Positions 33,560 to 45,494 of a stretch of DNA of 64,000 bases are shown piece by piece. The notes below the pieces were generated by a model that saw nothing but the letters and a program-made list of their open reading frames with translations, was not told the origin of the DNA and did no database searches. The DNA is taken from contig CP038120.1 in NCBI GenBank assembly GCA_004519485.1, positions 124,501 to 188,500 of the forward strand, read 5' to 3'. Source of the stretch: Nannochloropsis oceanica (Eukaryota; Sar; Eustigmatophyceae; Eustigmatales; Monodopsidaceae). Both the position numbers and the translations under genes were made by a program. Every line of letters starts with the position of its first letter. The stretch's first letter is position 1.

Positions 33560-34083
33560 TGTAAATAGATGACATACATGGTCCAAGCGAGAATTCCAAA
33601 ATAAGAACTATAAATTGCATAAATGCATAGGGCAGCAAAATCAAACTTTCAAGGCAGGAAAGGAGGCGAAAGATACGATTATATTGGATTGAAGGTCGGT
33701 CTTAGATATTGTATAATTCTTTGGAAAAGCGTGATGTCGAGGAAGAGGGATAGGGTCCAGTTGTGTTGTGGAGTGGAAATAGCGTACACGGTACATAGAG
33801 AACACACTATCCAAAGGTCGGAAGAGGAAAAAGAAAGAATTACCACCTGCAGCCCCATATTTGCTTCTGGGTCAGATAAATAGACACACTTTGTTCTTCT
33901 TGGCTTTTTTTACACTTCTCGTTGGAACGATCAATAAAATACCTCCCGTCCTAAAACTTAACTGGCCTCATAGGCCATTTTCCATCCTCTTTTTCTCCAT
34001 CTCGCTCTCACGACACACCCTTCCCCAAAAATGCCTCCTTTCTTGATCTCTTTTTTTCCTTCTCATCTTTTCTCAGCCCTCCA
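33560..34083. other. Convergent intergenic
   Basis: Between the PARP-finger gene (+) and the PhyH gene (-). C/T-rich in its second half. No gene seen. Confidence 0.6.
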
Positions 34084-35911
34084 TCACATGCCGCCGCCCG
34101 TGTCCAGGCCCAAGGACTTGAACCATGCGCGGTCCTCTCGCTCTGCTGTCTCATCGATTACTTTCCCCGCTCTTTTCTTTATCCTTCATCATTTCTCCTC
34201 CCACTTGTCTCTTACTCCTTCATCCCTCTCTCTATTTATCTTTTTTGTTTGTAGGATGGTCTCATCATCACCAGAAGAGCATTAGCTGCCTCCTTCTCCT
34301 TCCAGCTCCAGGCCCCCTCCAGGCCTTTCAACTTGATCATGTCCATCTTCTGCTCCTCCTTCCCCTCCCCCTCCTCCGCTCTACCGCCTACAAGACCTTT
34401 TTCTTCAGTCTGCCCACTTCCATCCCGCTCCCTATCCTTCTCCTCCTCGGCCCCCTCCTCATTTCCCTCCTCTCCACTCGCGCCGCTCATGCCGCTGCCC
34501 CCGCTCGTCAGCGCACCAACGCTCCCCTCATTGCCCCCGCAATCGTCCAGCCCCATGAGCCTCCGTAGCCTCCCGGGCGGCCCGCGCTGCCAAAGTTCGA
34601 GCAGAATCTGGTGGTCGATTCCCTGACAAAAGCGCTGGAAGTTGCGGGTGCGTTCGGCCTTCTCCTCGTCAGTAACAAAGGCGCGCGGCACATATCCCCC
34701 AAACACGATGAAGCGGGCCCTGGGGTAGGGCCGGCCACGGGAGGGGGCGCAGGTGGAGTGGATGAGGCGCGAGTCCCAGATGATAATGGAGCCCTTGGGC
34801 GCCACCACTTTCTTCCACTGGCAACCGCGCTGCTCAAAGTATTTCACGTTGTCGTACGTGAGCTGGATATAGTTGTCCTTGCCCTCCTCCTCCGCCTGCT
34901 GTTGCTGCGCCTGCGCCGTCATGGTTCCAGGTGCGCCAGGCGTGGCGGGAGGCTTGGTGGGACCAGGCTCGAGTTCGAGTGTACCGGGCGGGTGGGCGGC
35001 AAAGAACTCGTCATGATAATAGTGGGACTTGGAAAGGAAGACGAAGCCGTGATCGTAGAGTGACACGTCTTCAAGCACCAGCGTGCACTGCAGCCGCGGC
35101 GGCCAGGTGGTTGACCGTCCCCGGTCGCTGTGCATCCACATTTGCGACCAGTGATAGTAGCCACCGTGATTAGGCGGCGCCCCCTCTTGCGGGGGTATGA
35201 AGCCGCCTGGGTAGTGCTCGGGGGGAAAGCCCCAGAACAGGCCCTGTAGCTGCATGACCAGGTCGTCCTCCGAAGGCATGTCATACAGCACCTTGAAGAT
35301 CTCCACCACTTTGGGCGAGCTTCGTGCCTTGAGGGCCACACTGTTTTATTCGGGAGGACGAAAGAAGTTGTGAGTCAGGAAGGTGCAGAACCGGACAAGT
35401 TGTCCGTTCTCCCCTCGGGCGACGCGTGTAAGAGTCCTACGGAAATTACGGAAATGGTGGGGGAGTGCTAAAGTTACAAAGTGTACCTGGAGAAGCAAGC
35501 TGGTCCCGTGTTCATCATGCCCAGGATGGTTTTGCTCATGTGCAAATTCTTGGCGTCGTACTTGCCCCAGGTTTTGTTGTCGTTGCAGTCGATCCCTTGC
35601 CGCTTCAACCAGCCGCCCATGTCCTCGGCCAGATCAGCGCACTCTCGCGCATCCAGGATACCTACAGGATGATATAACGAGCATTATTCATAACTTATGT
35701 CCCTTCTTCCTCACGGTTTCAGCCCCTGTCCTTTGCGGCGCCTTTTCCCCGTATGGAGTGTTTTCTTACCTTTGGCCACGATGATCCCATCCCGTTCCAA
35801 GCGTCGAAGCAGCTCTGCCCGGTCTCGCCAGGACTTTTTATCCCCCAGCACCGGATTGTGTTGGACAAAAGGGAACCAGTGGCCCCATGCATCGTCCGCA
35901 GGGGCTTGCAT
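34084..35911 (-). CDS. Phytanoyl-CoA dioxygenase (PhyH) family enzyme
   Basis: Four exons, 35911-35770, 35661-35487, 35340-34272 and 34140-34084, join in phases 1, 2 and 0 into 480 aa (MQAPADDAWGHWFPFVQHNP to LGLDTGGGM). PhyH enzymes are Fe(II)/2-oxoglutarate-dependent hydroxylases. The double-stranded beta-helix is visible: the iron-binding HxD in QMWMHSDRG, strand LQCTLVLEDVSLYDHGFVFL, the distal His in IIIWDSRLIHSTCAP, and a following Arg (YPRARFIVFGGYVPR) that would hold 2-oxoglutarate. A Gln/Pro-rich loop (TMTAQAQQQQAEEEGKDN) interrupts the domain between the two His strands, and an acidic/Gly/Ser tail precedes the tiny last exon. The active-site residues look complete. The substrate cannot be told; the family acts on fatty acyl-CoAs, small metabolites and toxins alike. 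Without the 57-bp last exon, exon 3 would read to a stop 12 codons further. Confidence 0.85.
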
Positions 35912-37337
35912 AGCTATAGTCTGTTAGTCCTCGGGGTCTTGTTCGGGCTGTTTGGTGGGGCTCCTCCTCTTCTCCTGCCCAAATGACTCGTCACGTGTGG
36001 TGGAACCAGTCGGACTGGGTGCCTCACAACTCGGCTTCCTCGGGTCCTTGCGCTTGCTTACTTCGGCGCTCCAGTCTCTCCACCTAACCAGATCAGGTGC
36101 GTTGAGAACGGCCCATCGCTATGACCCAAGAGGCGTGGGATGAGAGAGGTCTCGCCGTCACTAGTCCTGGAGGGGAGAGGAAAAGGAGATAGGCGCAAGG
36201 GATGAGGGGCGTGACGGCGACAAATTAGGTCATAGACAGTGTGTGACCGGCAAGAACAGAGTAAGTGGGCGACAAGAAAGCTCAGAATTGTGAGTATAAG
36301 CGAGATGTTTGGCGATGGGTAAGGTTCCGGTAGACGAGGCAGCGGATGACGACGGGATCCTGACAATGGCTTCCCTGATCCGGGAGGGTACGAGACAAAA
36401 CGCAAAATCAGGGCGGAACCGCAGTCATTTTTTGCGCAAATTATGTGTTTATGCGTACACCTTTAATGAAATTTCTCATACATTGCTCTCTCGTGGGTGT
36501 ATCCTTCTATTCACAAAATGCCTTCGCAGACGACCTCGTCTTGAGTGGCAACCCCCTCCCATTCTTCGGGCTAAAGACGGGGATAAAGATGAAAGCAACG
36601 GTCATTTGTGCTGAAATATGCACCTTCTTCAATCGTCACTTTTAATACTTCTTTTTGCTTCGCTCTTCTTTTCCTCCAAAACTCTTCCTTTGCCTTCCGC
36701 GAAGACACGACAGACGGGCATCCTCCACCTCGTTACTGCCTCCGATCGATTGGGAGGGACCTATGCATTTCTCTTCTTGCTTCCTGGCTTCGCTCATGTC
36801 ATTCTATGGGGCGTCTCAATCGCCACCCACGACGCTAGGACTCAGTGCTCACATGTTGCTGCTCCTGATGCGGCAACTTGCGGCAGGAGATTTTTAACTG
36901 AAAAAACAGGAAATTGGTTTTGATGATGAAGGCCTCTGCTTGGGGGGAGATTAGCTTCATTCTCTTTCTATTTCTTGAACGGGTTTGGGGAGGAAAGTTA
37001 GTCTATAAATTGCGCGTCCCTTCCTTGTACACCTCAACATTATGTCGGCCACTTTTCCTCCTATCCTCCTCCTCTCCTCTCTTCCCTTCCATCCTTTGAT
37101 TCCTGACGCTCTCCACACTCATACTCCACCCTAGGATAGGCACCTTAGGATAGGCAATGATGACAAGGTTTCACTTACTGCACTCCTCAAACACACTCAC
37201 ACACTCTCGCACTCAGACACACTAAACGTCTTCTCGTGCCTTCTCATGCAGTCCCCCAGCTGGCACCTTGGAATAACTATCTTTTCTCATCGCTTGTAAT
37301 TTAATACATGCGAGAGAGGCTTGAGTCGAGAAATGGC
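35912..37337. other. Intergenic, one doubtful ORF
   Basis: This is the upstream region of the PhyH gene and the 3' flank of eIF4A. A plus-strand frame at 36618-36923 (101 codons) starts MHLLQSSLLILLFASLFFSS, which reads like a signal peptide, with a second hydrophobic stretch (YAFLFLLPGFAHVILWGVSI). It has no known family. I would treat it as a possible small secreted or membrane protein at low confidence. Confidence 0.35.
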
Positions 37338-39152
37338 TCAGATGAGGTCGGCGACATCGACAGGCATCTCCTCGATTTGTGTGTTGTAGAACTGCTCGAT
37401 GTCCTTGAGGTAGCGAACGTCGCCCGAAGTCAGGAAGTTTATGGCCACGCCCTTGCGGCCGAAGCGGCCTGAGCGGCCGATACGATGAATATAGTTCTCG
37501 CGGTTGGTGGGCAAATCGTAGTTGATGACAAGTGACACTTGCTGAACGTCGATGCCGCGGGCCAGCAGATCGGTGGTGATTAGCACGCGGGACGAGCCGG
37601 ATCGGAATTCCTTCATGATGATGTCGCGTTCCCGCTGGTCCATGTCGCCGTGCATGGCCGACACCGTGAAGTCGCGCTTTTGCATCGCCTCCGTCAGCCA
37701 GTCCACCTGCGGAGGTAGAAGGAGGAAAAGAAAATGGAGGGAGAGGTGTGGGGAAACGACTACAGAAAAGAAACGGATTCCTAGATTCCTTCGGACATGG
37801 TGTTCTCGTCGGTCTCGCCGTGTCGTGCATGTCCCACTTCCCCACGTTCCTTCCTTCCTTTCCCCTCTCGCCGCTCCTTTAGATTCCTACCTTTCTCCGC
37901 GTGTTGCAGTAGATGATGGCCTGGGTGATGGTGAGCGTCTCGTACAGGTCGCAGAGCGTGTCCAGCTTCCAGTCCTCGCGCTCCACGGCGATGTAGAACT
38001 GCTTGATGCCCTCCAGTGTCAGCTCGTCACGCTTCACCAGGATGCGTACAGGCTCGCGCATGAACTTATTGGTCACCTCTAGCACCTCCAGGGGCATGGT
38101 AGCGCTGAAAAGTGCGCACTGCACCTTCTCAGGGAGGAACTTGAACACATCATAGATCTGCTCCTTGAAGCCGCGGCTCAGCATCTCGTCCGCCTCGTCC
38201 AACACGAAGAGCTTTACGTACGACAGCTTGAGCGCGCGACGATTAATCATGTCGTAGACGCGGCCCGGCGTGCCCACCACCACGTGCACCCCGCTGCGCA
38301 GCTTGGAGATGTCGTCACGCACAGCCGTGCCGCCTACGCACGCATGCACGTCCAACTCCATGAAATCGCCCAGCGAGATGAGCACCTTCATGATCTGCTG
38401 CGCCAGCTCTCGTGTGGGTGCCAGAACCAAAGCCTGGCACTCACGGATGGACGTGTCAATGGACTGCAGGATACTGATCGCGAACGTGGCAGTCTTGCCC
38501 GTCCCTGCAGGCACATGGGGAGGAAGAGGAGGGGGTCGGAGAAGCGAGTGTGAGGGTACGGAATTTGGATGCGAAAACAATTAAAGACACACGATTAATC
38601 TGCAGCTATGTGTGTATTTGTGGGTCAGGTTGTCAGAGATGAATGGTTCGTGTCGTCAGCGCGCCGCATGGACGCTTGGACTCGAAAGATGGTGTTTTAC
38701 ATTTCAAAATCATCACCCCCACGCTTAGTCTACATTCAATCAGGAGTCTTAAAAGCCCATTATATCTCCCGTGACATTTCCCACGGTCTTCCTTCAAAAT
38801 AAGGCTCAGGTTTGGCCTCCTCTCCCTCAAATTCCGCTTTCTCCCTCCCTTTACAATCCACCGCCTCTTCGACAAACAAACCCACCCATTTCTCACCTGA
38901 CTGGGCTTGTGCTATTACGTCCCGACCCATGAGGACAGGTTTGACAGCCCGCTGCTGGATGGCAGAAGGCTTCTCGAAGCCGTACGCGTAGATGCCGCGG
39001 AGAAGGTCATCTCGCAGGTCCATGGAGTCGAAAGACTCGACGCATTCGTCCCAGTTCGTGTCGATCTCCGTATCTGTGGGCTGCGACGAGTTAAGGCCCG
39101 GACCGTCCGCCGGGCCAGAAGCTGTGGCAGCGGCTTTCGGATCGGCAGCCAT
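37338..39152 (-). CDS. EIF4A: Eukaryotic translation initiation factor 4A (DEAD-box)
   Basis: Exons 39152-38897, 38504-37891 and 37706-37338 join in phases 1 and 0 into 412 aa, the usual eIF4A length. The RNA helicase unwinds 5' leaders as part of eIF4F. All DEAD-box motifs are present: Q motif [13 protein letters not shown], motif I AQSGTGKT (spans the first intron), Ia [12 protein letters not shown], Ib [47 protein letters not shown] and [15 protein letters not shown], ending DVADLI. The first 30 residues are a variable Ala/Gly tail. Conservation is far higher than for the neighbours and codons are G/C-ending, as expected of an abundant protein. It is divergent from the kinase gene to the right. 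Confidence 0.97.
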
Positions 39153-40161
39153 GCTTACGACGCGATGGCAAATTTGATTGCTGTGATTGTGGGTCGACGA
39201 GGGAGATTGGAAGAGGTAGATGGGGTGAGAAATAGAGCATCCTCAAGCGACAACCACGTGGCCAGCTTCCGTCCGATGCGTTCTCATCACATCCAGAGCA
39301 CCACAAATGCGATGCTTGTTGCCATGGCTATGGTTTGCGTGAACCAGTTCAGACCTCCAAAGCTGCGGCAAGGCCATATGTGTCCACGCCCTCACGAAGC
39401 TGCTGCGTTTTCTTCTTCATTGCAAGGCGCCCTTCATCGTGTCCTTCGTGGCTTGTTCAGCCCCGCCACTAGCGCAAAAGCATCCTTGTAACAATACCGG
39501 CGTGGTCGTCGGCGCATGGTCCCGGGCACGGCGTGTGCAGCGGGTTTTCCAATCAGCGCAAGCATCGCACAGAAAGGAGTAGACAAGCGAAATCTCTTTG
39601 ACCGTCCATTGGCCCCTCGTGAGCCCCACGCATCCAAGTCGGCTTCTCATCCCAGCATTGAGTCGTCTACCTGTGTCATGTATTCCTTGGCATTCGTGCA
39701 TCGCACCAACCCGCTTAGGCATGAAAAAACGGGCCATGAAAGGCTTTTGGAAGAAGTGGTGGTTGGCCTAGAACCGCTGGACAATCAGAAACAAATGCGC
39801 GAAAATTGGTTTGTAGACGAGTGATGCACTGGAGACTCGAGTGGGCCTGTGACAAGCTATGAGAACCATCATCCCCTCATACAGCTAGCTCTACATCCAC
39901 CTTTGTGTATCACACATATATACCGCGAATTACAGTCAGGGCCGACTACTTATAGCAGCTTAGCTCTGTTGCTGGGACAGAAATACCGACGGGCCGCCCA
40001 TTTTCTCACGTCACATTGAAGGTCCCGTGTGGCAAAAACGGGACTCTGGACTCGCAGCGTCACCTTGGCGAAGCAGGAGGGTTGTCGCACATTACGAACG
40101 ACGAGCCTGAAGGTGTGTGTGAGCCAGTAGAGCCCAAAGCATTCAGCAAAGAGAGGGGAGG
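39153..40161. other. Divergent intergenic (eIF4A / kinase)
   Basis: About 1 kb with 60-190-codon frames on both strands but no recognisable domains. CACACATATATACC near 39915 is the only TATA-like element. It probably contains the eIF4A promoter and the 5' leader or first exon of the kinase gene. Confidence 0.45.
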
Positions 40162-41892
40162 ATGTGGAGTCAGCAGCGGGGTAACGCTGTACCCTTGCAC
40201 ACGTACCGCAGCGCTCTACTAGCGGGAGGGGCTGAGTGTAAGATTGGCGGGCACTGTCACGATCATGTCCGGATGCTTTCAATGCATAATCCGATGAAGG
40301 ATGAATTGCTAGGCTTTGGTGTTGGTCATTGCCGCTTCATCGTGCAAGGCCCTTCTCATATGCTGCTGCAAGGCTTTCGGGCAGGCGCCGCTGCCGCTGC
40401 ATTGATTGTGGTACCCACCCCACCGTCCTCATCCTTCTCAACGCTTTCGTCTTCTTTTGTGCCTTTTGAGCATCATCTAGATGACCGGGAGATCCCCATG
40501 TATGGGGAGTCCTCGCGGCCTCGGGAGGAGTCGATGAGGGCGCACTTGCCTTTGGCGTCACCCAGCTTCCCTTCAGCTTGTCACTCCCAAACCCCAGCCC
40601 TCCAGCGACATTCAGCGCTCAGCATGGCAAAACAAACCTTGCAGTTTGACGTTCAGGACTCTACCACCGGTGCTGTGCCATCGCCAAACACAACCAGGCG
40701 TTCTGTGGTCCGGGCGGGGGCAGTAGCCGCAGTGTCGACGTCAGTTTACAAAGGCGTCAAGATGCACCAGTACAAGCAAGAGCAGCGAACCAAGCCAGGA
40801 AACGACGTAGATGGAAAGTCTGAGGCAACCTTGAATGCAGGACTGCGGTCGACTGCCAGCAATAGAGCAAAAGGAAGAGGAGAAGCCATGACGGCCGCGG
40901 ACTGGAACGCCACCGTTGAGTCTGCTCCCCGCTGGTCGCAACTACGTTCCTACAGATTCATCCGATCGCTGGGCAAGGGTGCTCATGCCGAGGCAATCTT
41001 GATGGAGCGAGGAATCGGTGAAGAGCGAGGGCGACCCGAGCCGCAATGTGTGCTCAAAGTGAGCGAGTTCTTCTTGCCGGAGGCCATCAACGAGGCCCGC
41101 TTGCTGGGCCGACTCTCGGCCTCCCCATATGTGGTGCGTTTGGAGGACATGTTTATTGAGCAAGTGGGCGGTCGGCTTGTGTCATACTTGCAGTTGGAAT
41201 ACTGTGGCGGGGGTGACCTGAGCAGCGTGTTACGAAGGTACACCGAAGTAAGTCATCATGCTCTTGACGACCTCAGTGTACACCGCCTGGCGAACCAGCT
41301 GCTGGCGGCTTTGGAGTCGCTGCATTCCCAAAATGTGATTCATAGGGACTTTAAGCCCGACAATATCCTGCTAACAGCTGAGGGAAGAGTGAAGCTCTGT
41401 GACTTTGGGATCGCCACCCGCTTGACGGACGCATGCTCTGGCTGGAACAACTTTGCTGCTGGATCCTTGCCCTTCATGAGTCCGGAGATCCGCCGCTTGT
41501 TGCAATATAAGAGTAGAGATGAAGACGACAAGGGCGGGGAGGAAGCGGTAGAAGTGGCAGCGTGCACGGACAAAGCGGACGTGTGGGCATTTGGTTGTGT
41601 GCTCTACGCCATGTGCCTTTCCACTCCCACGCCGAACTTGGTCAATGTTCCGGCATTGCAGGCCGTAGCGGAAGTATGTGGCCACCGGGGATGGCCGGCA
41701 TTCGACTTTTCGCTGGGTCCATTAGGAATAAAAATGCCAGGGCTAATAGCGCAGCAGGTGTGTTGGCTCTTGACAATGGCCCTTGAGCCGGACCTAGTGC
41801 TTCGGCCCTCGGCGGTAGAGCTGAGGAGGGCGTTGACATCTTCTAAGGCTGACAGCGAGGAGAATGGGACGGGATTGGCTGCACGTTTGTAG
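40162..41892 (+). CDS. Ser/Thr protein kinase (NEK-like)
   Basis: An open frame of 576 codons. The kinase domain occupies the C-terminal 320 residues: YRFIRSLGKGAHAEAILMER (Gly loop), VLKVSEF (ATP Lys), EAINEARLLGRL (Glu), HSQNVIHRDFKPDNILL (catalytic loop), KLCDFGIATR, GSLPFMSPEI (APE replaced by SPE) and DVWAFGCVLYAM. All catalytic residues are present, so it should be active; closest in feel to NEK/PLK-type kinases, but I cannot place the subfamily. The N-terminal 250 residues are Ser/Pro/Ala-rich with no domain. The start is uncertain: Met codons at 40162, 40276, 40624 and others are in frame and an upstream intron is possible. Confidence 0.8.
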   Translation: MWSQQRGNAVPLHTYRSALLAGGAECKIGGHCHDHVRMLSMHNPMKDELLGFGVGHCRFIVQGPSHMLLQGFRAGAAAAALIVVPTPPSSSFSTLSSSFVPFEHHLDDREIPMYGESSRPREESMRAHLPLASPSFPSACHSQTPALQRHSALSMAKQTLQFDVQDSTTGAVPSPNTTRRSVVRAGAVAAVSTSVYKGVKMHQYKQEQRTKPGNDVDGKSEATLNAGLRSTASNRAKGRGEAMTAADWNATVESAPRWSQLRSYRFIRSLGKGAHAEAILMERGIGEERGRPEPQCVLKVSEFFLPEAINEARLLGRLSASPYVVRLEDMFIEQVGGRLVSYLQLEYCGGGDLSSVLRRYTEVSHHALDDLSVHRLANQLLAALESLHSQNVIHRDFKPDNILLTAEGRVKLCDFGIATRLTDACSGWNNFAAGSLPFMSPEIRRLLQYKSRDEDDKGGEEAVEVAACTDKADVWAFGCVLYAMCLSTPTPNLVNVPALQAVAEVCGHRGWPAFDFSLGPLGIKMPGLIAQQVCWLLTMALEPDLVLRPSAVELRRALTSSKADSEENGTGLAARL

Positions 41893-43936
41893 AAAATGTG
41901 TAAATAGGTAACTTTATTTGTACGTATGAGACCTGAATAAAAGAGTTAAAGAGAATATGATGCTTTTGCAAGACGCGAGCGACATACAACGGGTAGACTT
42001 GTTCCCTCATTTACTTCGTTTGAAATTTATTCATCTGACAGTGCAACTCTTGCATCGCTTTCCACAACCACAGGGGTGTTGATTTCCCTGAAGCACTCAA
42101 GAGAGCACTGCGGGATAGCGTCCAAGTCGAATCGTTATGAGATCCGCACCTTTGATAAAGGGTATCCGGAGACTGTGAAGGCGGGTGCAAGAATAGCAGG
42201 AGGAGTGATTGTGCTAAATTACAGGCATTTTGGACACCAAACACTGGATCAGGCCCGAGAAGAAAACAGTTGCTACAGGTCGGCACTGGATGGTTATCAG
42301 GAAGTGATTTTATATTTAAAACTTCCAAGATATTGTCGGAACGTTTTTTTGAGAAAACTCGCCAGCAACTTATCTAAATTTTACCACAACGTCCGATATT
42401 TATCAGTGTAAATGCGGACTTGCAGAAGCAGGAGGCGCGTTTGCTTCCCCCAACGAACTGGGATACGGAGTTACGCTGATAATTGGTATTAAAAGACGTT
42501 GTAACATGCGAAGGTTCAAGAGAGTGGCCAGATTGAAAACATCAACTATGTGCAGAAAAATATTATCCACAATATTCATTCGGATGTTCGTGCGTTTTTT
42601 TTGGGATGTATTTTTGTAGGGAGTGAGAATATACACTGAGTCTGGCAAACTGGTTCACAGAAAAATAGATGAAAGAGAAGTATCGACATACACTGATATG
42701 AAAAGACTGCATGTTAAGAAATAAAGGTGATAATGATTCAAGCTGGCCGCTTTCGTTGTTTATCTTTTCATATCGAAGATGTCCTTGTGATGGACACGAA
42801 GCCGTCGATATGGGAGTGATCAGTGACCAGTACATGATAGGCACGAAGATTTGTAAGGGGTATGACTAGATTGAAAAGAAGCAGCCATACATATTTGAGG
42901 GAAAAAAAGGAACTATACGGGGGAGGCACCAGGAAAAAGTTGTTTGTACGTTATGTAGTCGGAAAACTTCACGAACTATACCGCAGGACAAGTGAGGCAA
43001 ACTTATAATTGTTTGTGGGTATTTGAGGAATTTGCATACCATGCAATATTATGGGAAGGGAGGATACAGTCAGCCCTTGTTGCGTAAAAAACGACGATAA
43101 AATAATATTTCAACAAGGAAACCGAATTGGTGCCGAAAAGAGTCGTCGACGGTATGTTCTAATATATGTATATGGGCTAAAGTTCGTGAGAATGGTTTCG
43201 ACTGTTGGAAGGTGATTTGTCATTTTCATACGCATGCTCTGACATAAACCCGACAAGACGGTAGGAATGTGTGAGAAAAAGAAGGATTATGACGACCGCC
43301 GGCTGTCGAAAAGGGGAACAGCTCGTTCACCACTATCTCGGTTGGCACTAACCCGTGCAACTTGACCTGTGTAAAAATGTTGCCTTTCAGTTTGCACTTT
43401 TGTCTTTCAGTCGGTTTTTTGCTTTCGGGCTAGTTTCTTTCGTAGCGCAATGTATAATGCATCGGGGGAGACTTACCCCGGAACTAGAGACACTGGCTCT
43501 TCTCAATCCAAAAGCTGCACACCGGTTATGTAGAGGAGTGAGATTGGCGAGAAATCCACAACCCCCTGTGCGACAAAGCGCAGAAATCGCGTGTAGCGTC
43601 CTAATCCTTGTCGTGCACGGCGAGTTGAATGATTTCAGGATTTTTAACGAAGAGCTTTGATGCCGGAAAATGGACAAAAAGGCATGCATCCAAGCTCACG
43701 ACTCAAGGCTTGCAGGCTGCAAGTTGCAGCCATTTCATTTCCTAACCTTCCCAAAGGGCTCCGAGCTCTTTCCCCGACGAGTCCATATGAAACAGTTTGC
43801 AGCGCAGACCAATTTTTACATGCTGATCCCCCTTCGGCTACCGCTAAAAACCTTGTTAGCATCAATTCACCGTCAAAACCAAATGCTTTGTGTACAACAC
43901 ATCTCGGAGATTAATACACCACCCTCTCAGCCAATA
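41893..43936. other. Intergenic, A/T-richer, no gene seen
   Basis: Frames of up to 111 codons occur on both strands without family resemblance. AATAAA-type signals follow the kinase stop (GACCTGAATAAAAGAG near 41930). Base composition is visibly more A/T-rich than in the gene regions on either side. Confidence 0.5.
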
Positions 43937-43953
43937 GGGGGTGTGTTCAACTC
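43937..43953 (+). repeat. Left terminal inverted repeat
   Basis: GGGGGTGTGTTCAACTC, matched at 46135-46151 with one mismatch. Subterminal AAATAG boxes follow up to about 44090, including the palindrome CTTAAATAATTATTTAAG. Confidence 0.85.
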
Positions 43954-44281
43954 CGCGCCCGTAAATAGCAGCCACTCTTAAATAATTATTTAAGAGCTCT
44001 ATTTAATTGTCGGCCCAGGTGTGTGTTCCACCGGCCGGATAAGCTCTAAATAGAGAAGCACCCTTAAATAGCGAAAGCAAGTCTAAAATAGTGATAGCAA
44101 GTCTATACATAGCCACAACAACTTTTGACAAGCACTAGCGCGACCCTGAAGTCAATTGTTGATGGGTTCATGTGCTTCTTGCCATTTATATTTACCGGCA
44201 GATTTTTTTGGTAGCTGGGACGTGGCCTCCACAGGCCCATAGGCCCATAGAGGCTAATAATATTGAACTCTGGTACACCAT

Positions 44282-45089
44282 TTGAATGCCCACATACGAG
44301 GCTTTTATTCGCCGTACGATGCCATTCACGACTACTTCTTCCCTCTCTCCTCACACAATCACAAACGCATACACAGCGTTGTCTTGAAGAAGTGTCTGCG
44401 AAGGCAGAGTGGGGCTGGTTTGCGCAACATGGACCAACACATGATGTATGTGGAATATGACAACAACCTCGTACTCTGCTTACTCTTCATGCACATGTAC
44501 TTCATTGGCGGCAACCAGTTTCCCCGTACGTCTTGGAATCTCGATCCAAACCGCCCTCGTACATTGCCGCAGCTCTTCGAAGACTTTACCGATGATTTAT
44601 TCCTGAAAATGCACCGGTTTACCAAGGAACAAGCGTGGTACATGCTCCCCAGGCTCCGCATCGAAACAGTTATCGAGTTGGAAGGGTAAGCATTCATGGC
44701 CAATATTGACTATCTTCCACGTACTACTCTTCCCAATGGCTCACGCTGTGGTTCTTGACCCATAACTTTCTCTCCCGCTCTCCAACCATTTACCTCATCA
44801 CCCGCCTAACAACATGGACAGAATGCCAAAAATATGTGGAGGAATGGTCTTTGTCATGCTTCTTGGCCGCAATGCTCATCCTCACTCTGTAAGAGGGACG
44901 ATGGAAAAATTGTACGGCTATGACTGAACACAAATTACGAAATGGACCAACTCCATGCTAGAGTACGTGTTCGACCAATGGGCCTTCCTTTTGAACTTAA
45001 ACGAGGAACGTTTGTCAAACAAGATGAACGAGTACTGTGCATTGTTGGGCACGAAAGCAAACCCAGAGGATCCGTCTGCCTGCAAATCT
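44282..45089 (+). pseudogene. Harbinger-type transposase, truncated
   Basis: Exon-like frame 44282-44689 includes RTLPQLFEDFTDDLFLKMHR and FTKEQAWYMLPRL, the N-terminal helix region of DDE_Tnp_4/Harbinger transposases. A GTAAGC donor near 44687 and an ACAG acceptor before 44822 connect to MPKICGGMVFVMLLGRNAHP and MEKLYGYD, then a TGA stop, TQITKWTNSMLEYVFDQWAF and NKMNEYCALLGTKANPEDPS. The sequence then enters the palindrome spacer before the catalytic DDE core. The mirror arm keeps CGA in place of that TGA and, on the minus strand, reads on to YLCIDGVNV, where the first catalytic Asp would lie (IDG). Confidence 0.75.
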
Positions 45090-45348
45090 GGGACTTACAC
45101 GTTGACGCCATCAATGCAAAGATAAGATTTGCAGGCAGACGGATCCTCTGGGTTTGCTTTCGTGCCCAACAATGCACAGTACTCGTTCATCTTGTTTGAC
45201 AAACGTTCCTCGTTTATGTCCAAAAGGAAGGCCCATTGGTCGAACACGTACTCTAGCATGTAGTTGGTCCATTTCGTAATTTGTGTTCGGTCATAGCCGT
45301 ACAATTTTTCCATCGTCCCTCTTACAGAGTGAAGATGAGCATTGCGGC
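44866..45348. repeat. 224-bp inverted repeat (palindrome) with 35-bp spacer
   Basis: Arms 44866-45089 and 45125-45348 are reverse complements with about five differences and no gap; the spacer is 45090-45124. The arms encode the middle of the transposase in opposite directions. Such a structure would form a long hairpin RNA if transcribed through. Confidence 0.95.
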
Positions 45349-45494
45349 TCGTTATATAGTAGTAGTAATATATATATTAGTAGATAATTTTTTCCCGTTC
45401 CAAATCCACTGGAGGTGAGGACGTTTTTGTAAATCTTGTAATTTTTTTTCTGTGCGTGTGTGGGTAAATTGGAAGAGGTTACCCATTGCGTGAT

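Noticed and set aside
38907-39491. 194-codon plus-strand frame over the eIF4A first exon
   Set aside because: It is antisense to exon 1 of eIF4A, whose protein is unmistakable, and extends only by chance upstream.
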